Shown here piece after piece: positions 41,992 through 51,566 of a stretch of 64,000 nucleotides of DNA. The DNA lies in the NCBI GenBank assembly GCA_016718135.1, contig JADKEF010000007.1:1-64000 (forward strand), written 5' to 3'. The position numbers and the translations under genes were made by a program. This stretch comes from Acidobacteriota bacterium (lineage in GTDB: Bacteria; Acidobacteriota; Blastocatellia; Pyrinomonadales; Pyrinomonadaceae). The notes below the pieces were generated by a model. That model was not told the origin of the DNA. It did not search any database and was given only the letters and a program-made list of their open reading frames with translations. Within the stretch, counting starts at the first letter, position 1, and each line of letters begins with the position of its first letter.

Positions 41992-44175
41992 TTACGCTTT
42001 TGCGGCGAGTTCAGCAGTTTTGATCGGCAAGCTTCGAACACGCTTACCTGTCGCGGCAAAGATCGCGTTTACCACCGCCGGAGCGATCGGCGGTGTTCCG
42101 GGTTCGCCCACGCCGCCATGGTTTTCGGTGCTCGGAACGATGTAAACCTCAACTTTTGGCATTTCGTTCATTCGAAGAACCTTCTGATCCGTGAAGTTCC
42201 TTTGCTGGACGCGTCCGTCCTTGATCGTGATCTCGCCGTAGAGAGCAGCCGTCAGGCCGTAGACGATACCGCCTTCCATTTGGGCGGCGACGGTGTCCGG
42301 ATTGACCACCTGACCGCAATCGACAGCACAGACCACGCGATGAACACGGACCTTTCCGTCCTTCGCAACCGAAACCTCAGCGACCTGTGCGACGTAGCTG
42401 CCAAAACTCTCATGAACCGCGATGCCGCGGAAAATTCCCGCTTCAGCAGGTTTGCCCCAGCCGGCTTTTTCGGCGGCGAGTTTTACCACGGCTGCGTGCC
42501 GCGGGTGTTTGTCGAGCATTGCGAGGCGGAAGGCAACCGGATCTTTGCCGGCCGCAAACGCGACCTCATCCAAAAAGCATTCGGTCGAGAATGCCGTGTG
42601 CGAACTACCGACCGATCGCCAGAAACCGACCGGAACGCCAGTGTCTTTGCGAACCCAATCGCACTGAAAATTCGGGAAAGCGTAAGGCAGATTATGTGCT
42701 CCCTCAAACGAGGAATCGTCGAGCTGATCATCCTTGAGGATAAAGCCGAATGCCTTACCCGCACGTGCCATGATCGCATCATTTACCACACGGTGATGCC
42801 AGAAAATAGGCTTGCCGCTCGCGTCGATGCCAGCGGACATTTTGTTATAAGTCGCCGGTCGATAGACGTCGTTCTGCATATCGTCTTCGCGGGTCCAGAT
42901 AACTTTTACAGGCTTGCCGACAGCCTTTGAGAGCAGCGTGGCGTCGATGACATAGTCCATTTCAAACCGGCGGCCAAATCCGCCACCGAGCAGCGTCGTA
43001 TTGACCTTGACCTTATCGACCGGCACTCCAGCGGTTGCCGCAACAGTTTGCTGTACAAGCATTTGAGCCTGCACGCCGCCCCAAACCTCAGCGCCGTCCT
43101 TGCGAACATCGGCCGTGAACGTCATTGGCTCCATCGTCGCGTGAGCGACAAAAGGTGTCCAGTAAATGGCCTCAACCGTCTTGGCTGCTTTGGCTTTTCC
43201 ATCGGCAACGTCACCGGTTTTCTTGGCGACGAGTCCTTTGTCCTTGTCTGCTGCTGAGGCGAATGCGGTGTAAATGGACTCGCTCGAAACCGAAGCCATA
43301 GCACCTTCATCCCAGGTGACTTTTAGAGCACTTCGGCCTTTTCTCGCGGCGGAAAAATTCTCGGCAACGACGGCGACGCCATACTCAAGTGAGATCACAC
43401 TCGTAACGCCTTTGACAGCCTTCGCTGCGGCATCATCGACGGTTTTGACTTTGCCGCCGATCACGGGCGATCGGAGGATGGTCGCGGTGAGCATTCCCGG
43501 AACCTTCACATCGATCCCGTAGATCGCTTTTCCGTTGACCTTTTCCGGCGAATCGAGGCGTTTAACAGCTTTGCCGATGTACTTAAAGTCCTTTGGATCT
43601 TTAAGCTTTGGGTTCGCTGGTGGAGCCACCTTTGCGGCGGCGTCAAGCAGATCTCCGTAGGCTGCAGAGCGACCGGATGCTGCGTGGATCACCTTTCCGG
43701 ATTCGGCTTTGCAGGTTTCGGGAGCGACATTCCAACCCTGTGCGGCAGCGGCGACCAGCATTTCGCGGACCGTTGCGGCGGATTTTCTGAGCGGAGCGAA
43801 AAGGCCTTTCACGCTCGAGCTTCCGCCCGTGCCCTGCATTCCCATCGCGGGGTTAATGAATGCCTTGTTCGCAGGAGCTGATTCGTACGAGACATTTGCC
43901 CAGTCGACTTCGAGTTCGTCGGCAACGATCTGCGGCAGCGAAGTGAAAACACCCTGGCCCATTTCTGCCTGGCCGACGACGACCGTTACGCGGCCATCCT
44001 TGGCGATCTTGATGAAGGCATTAGGCTGAAAGTCGGCGACCGGTTCGAGCGTCACGCCTAGCCGTTCCGCTGCCCGTAATCCCACCGGAAGGCTGAAGCC
44101 GAAAACGGCTGCTCCGCCGGCGATGATGGATGCTTTGAGGAATGAGCGTCTGTCGAGATCATTTTTGCTTGTCAT
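41992..44175 (-). CDS. Tat-exported molybdopterin-binding subunit, isoquinoline 1-oxidoreductase beta-like
   Basis: About 727 aa. The twin-arginine signal is DRRSFLKASIIAGGAA. Xanthine-dehydrogenase-family features are the hammerhead-type segment KAIYGIDVKVPGM, the Gly-rich GGGFGRRFEMDY and the catalytic Glu in GGVGEPGTPPIAPA. The architecture is that of IorB-type hydroxylases of N-heterocycles or aldehydes; the substrate is unknown. ATG at 44175 is preferred to 44190 because GGAGGT lies 7 nt before it and would otherwise be inside the gene. The upstream subunit stops at 44177. Confidence 0.92.
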   Translation of the reverse strand: MTSKNDLDRRSFLKASIIAGGAAVFGFSLPVGLRAAERLGVTLEPVADFQPNAFIKIAKDGRVTVVVGQAEMGQGVFTSLPQIVADELEVDWANVSYESAPANKAFINPAMGMQGTGGSSSVKGLFAPLRKSAATVREMLVAAAAQGWNVAPETCKAESGKVIHAASGRSAAYGDLLDAAAKVAPPANPKLKDPKDFKYIGKAVKRLDSPEKVNGKAIYGIDVKVPGMLTATILRSPVIGGKVKTVDDAAAKAVKGVTSVISLEYGVAVVAENFSAARKGRSALKVTWDEGAMASVSSESIYTAFASAADKDKGLVAKKTGDVADGKAKAAKTVEAIYWTPFVAHATMEPMTFTADVRKDGAEVWGGVQAQMLVQQTVAATAGVPVDKVKVNTTLLGGGFGRRFEMDYVIDATLLSKAVGKPVKVIWTREDDMQNDVYRPATYNKMSAGIDASGKPIFWHHRVVNDAIMARAGKAFGFILKDDQLDDSSFEGAHNLPYAFPNFQCDWVRKDTGVPVGFWRSVGSSHTAFSTECFLDEVAFAAGKDPVAFRLAMLDKHPRHAAVVKLAAEKAGWGKPAEAGIFRGIAVHESFGSYVAQVAEVSVAKDGKVRVHRVVCAVDCGQVVNPDTVAAQMEGGIVYGLTAALYGEITIKDGRVQQRNFTDQKVLRMNEMPKVEVYIVPSTENHGGVGEPGTPPIAPAVVNAIFAATGKRVRSLPIKTAELAAKA

Positions 44176-44176
44176 C

Positions 44177-44635
44177 TCATTTACCTCCATTTATAGCCGC
44201 CTGCTTGATGGCGTCTTTGATGCGATTGTACGTGCCGCAACGGCAAATGATGCCTGCCATTGCCTGATCGATATCGGCGTCGGTCGGCTTTTTATTATTT
44301 TTCAGCAGGGTTGCAGCCGCCATGATCTGGCCGGACTGACAATAGCCGCACTGTGCAACGTCCCCATCGATCCAGGCTTTCTGCAGCGGATGGGTCAAGT
44401 CATTCGAGAGCCCTTCTATCGTTGTGATCTCTTTGCCGAGCACCGAACTCAATGGCGTCACACACGACCGTTTTGCCTCGCCGTCTACGTGAATGGTGCA
44501 AGAGCCGCACTGGGCGATCCCGCAGCCAAACTTAGTTCCTGTCAGTCCGATCTCGTCGCGAAGGACCCAGAGCATCAGCGTGCCCGGATCTGCGTCAACC
44601 TCGTACTGTTTACGATTTACACTGATCTTTGCCAT
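44177..44635 (-). CDS. (2Fe-2S) subunit of the molybdenum hydroxylase, IorA-like
   Basis: About 152 aa, usual for the family. A plant-type ferredoxin domain has CGIAQCGSC and a later Cys in RSC. The second, helical 2Fe-2S domain has CGYCQSG and CRCGTYNRI. It passes electrons from the molybdenum site to the cytochrome. The ATG at 44635 follows GGAGG by 6 nt; the longer frame from 44662 lacks support. It is the first gene of the operon and is probably exported bound to the Tat-signal-bearing large subunit. Confidence 0.93.
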   Translation of the reverse strand: MAKISVNRKQYEVDADPGTLMLWVLRDEIGLTGTKFGCGIAQCGSCTIHVDGEAKRSCVTPLSSVLGKEITTIEGLSNDLTHPLQKAWIDGDVAQCGYCQSGQIMAAATLLKNNKKPTDADIDQAMAGIICRCGTYNRIKDAIKQAAINGGK

Positions 44636-44671
44636 ATAGAGATCCTCCAACCAGAAGAACACAAAAAATTA

Positions 44672-44693
44672 CTAAAACGTTTTAGCAATAATA
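44672..44693 (-). promoter_or_regulatory. LacI-type palindromic operator next to a -10 box upstream of the molybdenum hydroxylase operon
   Basis: CTAAAACGTTTTAG (44672-44685) is a perfect 14-bp palindrome with the central CG step typical of LacI-family operators. On the minus strand a TATTAT -10-like box (44688-44693) lies directly upstream, so the palindrome would cover the transcription start. The IorA-like ATG is 37 bp further on. Confidence 0.45.
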
Positions 44694-44730
44694 TCAAAAT
44701 AATTGGAGAATTCTCTAAAAATTTAGTTAG

Positions 44731-47007
44731 CTATTCGCCATTGTTGCTAACAATCAATTCCGGATTTTCCGCCAGAACCTGCTCGACAGGTTTCGAATCC
44801 AGTTCACCTCTTAACGGCCGCGTGCCGACGTTGGGCTTGAAATTGCCATTTTCGTCGTACAGGCGGCGGTATTGAGCAGAGTTGCGGATGACGCCCTGGA
44901 CGTAGGCTTTTGTCTCCTTGAACGGGATCGCCTCGACAAATTCGTCGATCTCGGCGGGCAGAGAGGCACGCCATTGCGGGACGCGGCCGGGGCCGGCGTT
45001 GTAGGCGACGGCGAGGTATTCGATGCGGCCAAACTTGTCGAGCTGGTCGCGCATGTATGCCGTTCCGAGCTCGATATTCAGCGGCGGTTGGTAAAGGGCC
45101 GTCGAATTGACGCTGGCCGTTTTTGAAACGTATTTTCGCGCCATCGACTGGGCAGTTGGGACCAATAACTGCATTAGGCCGTGTGCATTTGCCGGCGATC
45201 TCGCTCCTGGCGTGAACACCGACTCCTGACGGATCAGCCCTGCAACCTGATACGGATCGAGGCGACGTTCACCGGCCCAGTATTTGATCTCATTCCAGTT
45301 GGAAAGTGGGTAAAAGAAAGCCCAGGCTTCGCGGTCCATCTCCTCGGGGAACATCTGCGCGTAGTCCGGGTAGCTCTTCATCATCGCGACCAGAGCACTC
45401 GTGTTGTCGCCCTTCCAACGGTGATGCCGCGCCAGCGCGAGATTGATCTTCGGACTGTTTCCCGCAGTCTTTTTCGCTTCGTTAAGCTCGTCCATCGACC
45501 AATCGAAAAGGCCGATGATCGACAGCTCGTCACTCTTGGCGGCTCGGGCGAGTGCTTTTTCACCTGCTGTTTCGGGGACGACCGTAATGGTCTTGAGATT
45601 TGAGACAGCACGCTCGACAGTCTGATTTGGAGCTGAGGTCGAGCGGCACTGGCCATTGTTTTTTAGCGTGGACATTCGTCCCATCGCGAGATAGCCATAC
45701 CAGTTAGCCGAATATCGATATATGACGCCATCATATATCGCACACGCCTCGGCCATCTTTCCGGCACGCTCACTGTCGCGGGCTGCCCAATAACCGGCCT
45801 TGCCGCGATTGGTATTGTCCTTGTCAGCGTAACGGGCGAGGTGCTCGACGAACATCTGCGACGAAAGGGCAAAATTGCCGCTATCATGCTGCGACCACGC
45901 CGACTCGAACTGTGCCACCGCAACTTCGACAGCATTCGGGTACGCAGCGACAGCGGTATTTAGATAATAGATCTCGTCCGTGCGGTTGCGGGCATCACGA
46001 GCGGCGAGCCCGGCGTCGATCAGTGTTTTCGGCACAAGCTTTCCACTTGGAAAAGCGGCTTTCATCGCGTCGGCTGCGGCTCTTGCCTGCGGCCACATTT
46101 TGGCTTTGGCGTAGCCGAGGACGAACTGTCGATTAGCCTCCTCGCGTTCCTTAGCCGATGCCGGTATTGCGTTAAATGCGATCGGCGCATCGGTCATTCT
46201 GCCTGCCGATGCCATTGCGGTCAGACGGCGAAGCTGAACGGCGGTCGTCATCGCCTGCGGGAAGGAGGACGCGAGATTTGAATACGCCATTACCGCTTCC
46301 GGATTTTTTGCTGCCGCTAGTTTATCGGCACGAGCGAGTTGCTCCTCGGTGGTTTGCGGAGCGAGCGGTTGGCCGAGCGATGTTAGTTTTGTTTCCGCCT
46401 CCTTTGCCGCGGCCGAGCCCGCACCATAGAAAAATGTGCGGCGAAAATAGCTGGTCGCCTCTGCTTGCGAACCCTGAGCTTCGTAAGCCTTTGCAGTCAG
46501 AAGTAGAGCGTCCGCATCGCCTTTTTCACTCATTTCGATCAACATCGGCGGCACTTCGACGGCTCGTCCGGCGGCGATCGCGGATGTTGCCCACAGCAAT
46601 TTTGCGTCGCGAACGCGGACGGAATCGTCGTGTTCGCGAACCAACTGCCCGAGCACGTTCAATGCTTCAGCGTGATTGCCGGCGCCCTGCAGAGCCTTCC
46701 CACGCAGCCACAATGCGTAATCGCCAAGCTTCGTCCGCTGTCGAAATACATCAGAATTCAGCATCGCCGCCGCACCCGTGAAATCATTCGCTTCCATGCG
46801 GATCCGTGCCCGCAGGAGCTTTGCCAGAGCACCCGTTCTCTTATTCGCAAACCGCGTCTCAAGATCGGCGACAAAAGACTCAGCCGGCAGCTTGCCATTG
46901 CTCGTCATCGTCCGCAGCGACTGCAGAGCCTGCTCCTCGGTCTGCTGCGCAGAGCACGCGACGATCAGGGAAACGGTTAAGAGGAGAATGGATAGGCTAA
47001 ATTTCAT
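44731..47007 (-). CDS. Slt70-like lytic transglycosylase, lipoprotein
   Basis: About 758 aa from the ATG at 47007, where a lipoprotein signal begins (SLSILLLTVSLIVAC). A long helical, TPR-like region (about 20-560) resembles the Slt superhelix. The C-terminal catalytic domain has the Glu in GLIRQESVFTPGARS, GLMQLLVPTA and VAYNAGPGRV. It cleaves peptidoglycan glycan strands to form anhydro-muropeptides, acting from a membrane lipid anchor. It is transcribed in the same direction as the molybdenum operon but separated by about 95 bp with its own operator-like site. Confidence 0.92.
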   Translation of the reverse strand: MKFSLSILLLTVSLIVACSAQQTEEQALQSLRTMTSNGKLPAESFVADLETRFANKRTGALAKLLRARIRMEANDFTGAAAMLNSDVFRQRTKLGDYALWLRGKALQGAGNHAEALNVLGQLVREHDDSVRVRDAKLLWATSAIAAGRAVEVPPMLIEMSEKGDADALLLTAKAYEAQGSQAEATSYFRRTFFYGAGSAAAKEAETKLTSLGQPLAPQTTEEQLARADKLAAAKNPEAVMAYSNLASSFPQAMTTAVQLRRLTAMASAGRMTDAPIAFNAIPASAKEREEANRQFVLGYAKAKMWPQARAAADAMKAAFPSGKLVPKTLIDAGLAARDARNRTDEIYYLNTAVAAYPNAVEVAVAQFESAWSQHDSGNFALSSQMFVEHLARYADKDNTNRGKAGYWAARDSERAGKMAEACAIYDGVIYRYSANWYGYLAMGRMSTLKNNGQCRSTSAPNQTVERAVSNLKTITVVPETAGEKALARAAKSDELSIIGLFDWSMDELNEAKKTAGNSPKINLALARHHRWKGDNTSALVAMMKSYPDYAQMFPEEMDREAWAFFYPLSNWNEIKYWAGERRLDPYQVAGLIRQESVFTPGARSPANAHGLMQLLVPTAQSMARKYVSKTASVNSTALYQPPLNIELGTAYMRDQLDKFGRIEYLAVAYNAGPGRVPQWRASLPAEIDEFVEAIPFKETKAYVQGVIRNSAQYRRLYDENGNFKPNVGTRPLRGELDSKPVEQVLAENPELIVSNNGE

Positions 47008-47138
47008 TATGCGAATGATCATCATGTAGGTACTGCAAAAAGGGAAACCAAGAACCAGAGGCTGACAAAAGGCTTTCATTTACTATCAAACCGTAATATC
47101 ATAACAAACTAATTCCGTACGTCATTGGAGTATTTTTT

Positions 47139-47750
47139 ATGAAGAAGTGTTTGCTGTTTTTCACACTCTTTTTGCTCTCATTTGTTGCGATACATGCGCA
47201 GGAACGGCGGGCGATCTCGCGACCGACTCCGCCGCCTGAATCTGACGTGGTTAAGATCTCGACGAACCTTATCCAGGTTGACGTAACGGTGACGGATAAG
47301 AACGGCAATGCTGTGCGCGATCTGCGGCCCGACGAGATCGAGATCTATGAGAATGGCAAGCTGCAAAAGGTCAACAATTTTTCGTTCGTGCCGGGCAATC
47401 GCACTACGACCGAAGAGGCCGCAAGACTCGCAAAAGAAAATAGGAAAAATTCTCCGAACGTCATCCTGCCGTCCGGCCCGATCCGCCCTGAGCAGGTTCG
47501 ACGAACGATAGCTCTGGTTGTTGACGATCTCAATCTCTCATTTGGCAGTACGGCGTGGGTTCAGGATGCTCTGAAGAAATTTGTAAACGAACAGATGCAG
47601 GACGGCGATCTGGTAGCGATCATTCGCACCGGTGCCGGCGTGGGAGCGTTGCAGCAGTTCACTTCCGACAAACGGCAGCTGTTGGCCGCGATCGAGCGGG
47701 TCCGATTCAACATGGCGGGATCGGCGAATCTGGCTTATTTAATCCGCTAA
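47139..47750 (+). CDS. VWFA-related secreted protein, 5' fragment of a frameshifted gene
   Basis: Signal peptide (MKKCLLFFTLFLLSFVAIHA) followed by the VWFA-related start VKISTNLIQVDVTVTDKNGN and the MIDAS-like ALVVDDLNLSFGS. The sequence parallels the intact paralogue at 49356-51491 up to residue about 200. There the frame shifts near 47736; the neighbouring frame continues with FNPLNTSITQRINTADG. It is one gene with the next two entries. Confidence 0.8.
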   Translation: MKKCLLFFTLFLLSFVAIHAQERRAISRPTPPPESDVVKISTNLIQVDVTVTDKNGNAVRDLRPDEIEIYENGKLQKVNNFSFVPGNRTTTEEAARLAKENRKNSPNVILPSGPIRPEQVRRTIALVVDDLNLSFGSTAWVQDALKKFVNEQMQDGDLVAIIRTGAGVGALQQFTSDKRQLLAAIERVRFNMAGSANLAYLIR

Positions 47751-47795
47751 ACACCAGCATTACGCAGCGGATAAATACGGCCGACGGCAGACCCG

Positions 47796-48185
47796 GTGCG
47801 ACGCCGTCCGAATTTGACATTAACATGCAGGACGATGAGGCAGAGCCGAGATGCACTGGAGAAAAATCTCAACGAGTTTCGTGAGAATATTTTTGCCAGC
47901 GGTACGCTCGGAGCATTGAATTTCGTTGTCCGTGGAATGAAAGAATTGCCCGGGCGAAAATCAGTTGTGCTCGTATCTGATGGATTGCCTTTGCTGACCC
48001 GCGACGGCAGTGGCCGGCCTGAGCTTTCAAGAATCTACCACTCCCTCAAACACCTGATCGATTTTGCAAATCGTTCATCGGTCGTTCTTTTACACGATCC
48101 ATGCCCTGGGCTGGTCGTCCCTGATGTGCAGTGCCGAAGAGGACCTGAGCGGCGTCGCCCGATCCGGTGGCGAGATTATCGCTAA
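47796..48185 (+). CDS. VWFA-related protein, middle fragment
   Basis: From about 47850 this frame reads ALEKNLNEFRENIFASGTLG, then MKELPGRKSVVLVSDGLPLL and IDFANRSSVVL, matching the middle of the intact paralogue downstream. After about 48090 the expected sequence (LSGVARSGGEIIAKN) appears in another frame. At least three small indels are therefore needed between 47736 and 48195. The listed start is not a true start. Confidence 0.7.
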   Translation: MRRRPNLTLTCRTMRQSRDALEKNLNEFRENIFASGTLGALNFVVRGMKELPGRKSVVLVSDGLPLLTRDGSGRPELSRIYHSLKHLIDFANRSSVVLLHDPCPGLVVPDVQCRRGPERRRPIRWRDYR

Positions 48186-49345
48186 GAATAGTTCAGGATC
48201 GGATCAATAAGATAAACGACGATCAGGAGGGGCTGCGTTACATTGCCGATGAGACCGGCGGCCTTGCATATTTCAATCAAAATGACATCGGCCGCGGTAT
48301 TCGTCGCGTACTGGATGATCAGAGCTATTACCTTGTCGGCTACGAGCCGGATGATGAGGTATTTAGCGCAAAGCAGAGCAAATTTAACAAACTCGAGATC
48401 AAGGTCAAACGTGAAGGAACAAAGGTGCGCTATCGCAGCGGCTTTTTCGGCATCGCCGAGGAACAGCTCGCCAAGCCAAAGCTAAGCGTAACTGACACGC
48501 TGATCGAGGCTTTGACATCGCCGTTTGGCAAGAATGAGATCGCTGTTCGCATGAACGCCATCTTCGCCGGTGACGAAAAACAGGGAGCCTTCGTCCGCTC
48601 TTTTATCAATGTCGATGCCGCGACGCTGACGTTTACAAAGGACACGACCGGCAAGTTTTATTCGACGTCATTTGATATCGTCGCGATCACTTTTGGCGAC
48701 AATGGCAAGATCCTCGACGAGCGGTCAAAGAACTTTACGATCACACTCGATCAGCCTCAGTACGAGAAGTTTCAGGAACGGGGCCTGGTCACGACCTTCT
48801 CTCTGCCGATCAAAAATCCGGGCGGTTATCAGGTTCGTCTCGCCCTGCGCGATGTAGCCTCGGATCGTGTCGGCTCGGCAAATCAGTACGTCGAGATACC
48901 CAACCTTAAGAAAGATAAGCTTGCCGTCTCAGGCATGGTGCTTGAGAACGTCTCCACCTCGATCTGGAATCGAGGGCGCCTAGTGCCGGCATCCGAGTCG
49001 AGTGGCGAGGCTGACCCGCAATGGGACACGGCCGTCCGGCAATTTCGTCGCAACTCGGTGATGCGGTTTGCGTATCAGGTCTACAATCCTCGCGGTGCTA
49101 GCGGGGCAATAAGGCTTGCCCAGCGCTTGACGTTGTTCACAGGTGGCAAAGTCGTCTTTCAAGGCCCGGCGGTTCCCGTTTCAACACTCAAGAGCGAGTC
49201 GCCAAAGTCCTTCGCGGGCAATGGAGCTCTTTTCCTGGGTGACAACCTGCCCTCAGGAGATTACATTCTGCAGGTCGATATCAGCGACCTCAATGGCAAG
49301 TCATCAACCGCGACACAATTCATACAGTTTGAGATCGTAGATTAA
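48167..49345 (+). CDS. VWFA-related protein, 3' fragment
   Basis: 392 aa reading QDRINKINDDQEGLRYIADE onward, RRVLDDQSYYLVGYEPDDE and a beta-rich C-terminal half ending TQFIQFEIVD, colinear with the intact paralogue. The listed start lies inside the gene. This is the third piece of the gene beginning at 47139. Its stop is 10 bp before the start of the paralogue, so the two form a tandem pair in one transcript. Confidence 0.8.
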   Translation: MARLSLRIVQDRINKINDDQEGLRYIADETGGLAYFNQNDIGRGIRRVLDDQSYYLVGYEPDDEVFSAKQSKFNKLEIKVKREGTKVRYRSGFFGIAEEQLAKPKLSVTDTLIEALTSPFGKNEIAVRMNAIFAGDEKQGAFVRSFINVDAATLTFTKDTTGKFYSTSFDIVAITFGDNGKILDERSKNFTITLDQPQYEKFQERGLVTTFSLPIKNPGGYQVRLALRDVASDRVGSANQYVEIPNLKKDKLAVSGMVLENVSTSIWNRGRLVPASESSGEADPQWDTAVRQFRRNSVMRFAYQVYNPRGASGAIRLAQRLTLFTGGKVVFQGPAVPVSTLKSESPKSFAGNGALFLGDNLPSGDYILQVDISDLNGKSSTATQFIQFEIVD

Positions 49346-49355
49346 GGCTTTGTCG

Positions 49356-51491
49356 ATGAAAAAGATTTATTTTTTCTTAGTGATCCACGGACTATTTGCC
49401 GTCGGGGCGTTGGCACAGGTGCCCACACCGACTGGGCGTCCGACCCCACCTGACACTGATGTCGTCAAGATCTCGACCAATCTGATTCAACTCGACGTAA
49501 CGGTCACAGATTCAAAAGGCAAGGTCGTCACCGACCTCAGGGCCGATGAGATCGAAGTCTATGAGAACGGCGAAAAACAGAAAATAACCGGACTCACATT
49601 TGTCTCGTCCAAACGATCCGTTGAGAAGACGAAAACACCGGATGTAGTTGGCGTTCCCATTCCGCAAAGCGGTTTGCGGCCGGAGAACATTCGGCGAACG
49701 ATCGGGCTTGTCGTCGACGATCTTTCGCTTTCATTCGAAAGTGCCTACCAGACGCGGCGTGCTTTGAAGAAGTTTGTCGACGAGCAGATGGATGACGGCG
49801 ATCTCGTTGCGATCATCCGTACAGGAGCGGGAATCGGTGCTTTACAGCAGTTTACCTCCGACAAGCGAATACTTTACGCTGCTATCGAAAAAGTTAAGTG
49901 GAATCCCCAGGGCAGCGGCGGTATTAGTGCTTTCGCACCGATCGAACAGACTGTGTTGCCTGCCGATGCCGAAGAAGCCGACCCCGACCAACCGGCCGAG
50001 CGAGACCCCGCACGAGCCCTCGACGATTTTCGTACGACAGTTTTCGCAACCGGAACACTTGGAGCACTAAGGTATATCGTTCAAGGGATGAGCGAACTGC
50101 CGGGACGAAAATCCGTGATCTTATTTTCTGATGGCTTCAAGCTTTTTGAGGAGGACGAATCGGGATTTCGGGAATCAGGGCAGGTGCTCGATTTTCTTCG
50201 GATCCTTGTTGATACTGCCAATCGATCCTCTGTTGTTTTTTACACTGTCGATCCGCGTGGACTTGCCTACACAGGATTTACGGCCGCAGACAGCCCTTCG
50301 ATAAATCCCACGGCGATGAATCAGGCATTGTCGGCTCGAAGCGCACAGCTGACCGATACGCAGGACGGGCTCAGTTATCTGGCGGGCGAGACGGGAGGTT
50401 TCGACATTAAGAATAGCAATGATCTGACCGGCGGCGTTCGTAAAATACTGGACGACCAGAGCTATTATCTCGTCGCATACGAGCCCGACGGCGACACATT
50501 TGACCCGGCTAAACGAAAGTTCAACGATATCGATATCAAGATATTGCGAAAGGACGCCAAGGCACGCTATCGCAGTGGATTCTTCAATGTCGCAGATCGC
50601 CCGCTGCAAAACGGGATAAGCGCGACGACGGCCGTCGGCCAGCTGGAACTTGCTCTCGTCTCGCCCTTTGCGGTCAGCGGGATAAACCTGCGGCTCAATG
50701 CCCTATTCGGCTCAGACGCCAAGAACCCCGCGTATGTCCGCTCGTTGCTCCATGTCGACGCAAAGGACCTGAAATTCACCGACGCACCGAATGGATCGAA
50801 AGCCGCGACGATCGAAGTGCTGGCAATGAGCTTTGGCGACAATGGCCAGCCGATCGACCAACTCGCCAGGGGCTACACGCTGACTCTCAAACCCGAGGCG
50901 TACAAAAAGATAATCGCCGACGGATTTATTTATCATTTCCTGTTTCCGGTCAAGAAACCGGGAGCATATCAATACCGCGTCGCGATCCGCGATTCGGTCG
51001 GTGGACGTGTTGGCTCGGCGAGCCAGTTTATCGAGGTGCCAGACCTCAAGAAAAAACGGCTAACAGCATCGAGCATCGTGCTCGAAAATCTGTCCCCCGA
51101 CCAATGGCGTCGTGCGGGCGAGCAGAATTCGCCGCTTCCAATTGGATCTAACCCGATGTCGGACACGGCACTCCGACGGGTGAAGCAGAATTCAGTGTTG
51201 CGATACGGATTTGAGATATACAATGCCGTGCTCGACACCTCGAAACGGCCGCAATTGACCATGCGTGTACGGGTGTTTCGCGATGGCAAGCTCGTACTCG
51301 ACGGCACGCCTAATCCGGTCAGTATTGACGGTCAAACCGATCTTCAGCGCATCAGATCGTCCCGGGCGATCGCTATCGGAGCCCAGATGGAGGCTGGCGA
51401 CTACATTCTGCAAGTCATCATCACCGACCCGCTGGCTAAGAAAAATCAGCAGGTCGCGACACAATTTGTGCAGTTCGAGATCGTGCAGTAA
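49356..51491 (+). CDS. VWFA-related secreted protein, intact tandem paralogue
   Basis: About 711 aa. A signal peptide (MKKIYFFLVIHGLFAVGALA) is followed by VKISTNLIQLDVTVTDSKGK, the MIDAS-like GLVVDDLSLSFES, ELPGRKSVILFSDG and SYYLVAYEPDGD. A C-terminal beta-rich half of about 300 aa ends ATQFVQFEIVQ. The ATG at 49356 has AAGG before it and is preferred to a TTG at 49350. Family role unknown; secretion is clear from the signal. It is the intact sister of the frameshifted gene directly upstream. Confidence 0.87.
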   Translation: MKKIYFFLVIHGLFAVGALAQVPTPTGRPTPPDTDVVKISTNLIQLDVTVTDSKGKVVTDLRADEIEVYENGEKQKITGLTFVSSKRSVEKTKTPDVVGVPIPQSGLRPENIRRTIGLVVDDLSLSFESAYQTRRALKKFVDEQMDDGDLVAIIRTGAGIGALQQFTSDKRILYAAIEKVKWNPQGSGGISAFAPIEQTVLPADAEEADPDQPAERDPARALDDFRTTVFATGTLGALRYIVQGMSELPGRKSVILFSDGFKLFEEDESGFRESGQVLDFLRILVDTANRSSVVFYTVDPRGLAYTGFTAADSPSINPTAMNQALSARSAQLTDTQDGLSYLAGETGGFDIKNSNDLTGGVRKILDDQSYYLVAYEPDGDTFDPAKRKFNDIDIKILRKDAKARYRSGFFNVADRPLQNGISATTAVGQLELALVSPFAVSGINLRLNALFGSDAKNPAYVRSLLHVDAKDLKFTDAPNGSKAATIEVLAMSFGDNGQPIDQLARGYTLTLKPEAYKKIIADGFIYHFLFPVKKPGAYQYRVAIRDSVGGRVGSASQFIEVPDLKKKRLTASSIVLENLSPDQWRRAGEQNSPLPIGSNPMSDTALRRVKQNSVLRYGFEIYNAVLDTSKRPQLTMRVRVFRDGKLVLDGTPNPVSIDGQTDLQRIRSSRAIAIGAQMEAGDYILQVIITDPLAKKNQQVATQFVQFEIVQ

Positions 51492-51501
51492 GAGTGACGC
51501 G

Positions 51502-51530
51502 TTTACGCGTGAGCGAACATTGGCTATAAT
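51502..51530 (+). promoter_or_regulatory. Predicted promoter of menC
   Basis: TTTACG (51502-51507), a 17-bp spacer and a perfect TATAAT (51525-51530). The -35 box matches TTGACA at 4 of 6 bases. The menC ATG is 36 bp downstream. Confidence 0.5.
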
Positions 51531-51566
51531 CAACGTTTCTTTAACGCCTGAGGGTGCGGTTCTTAC

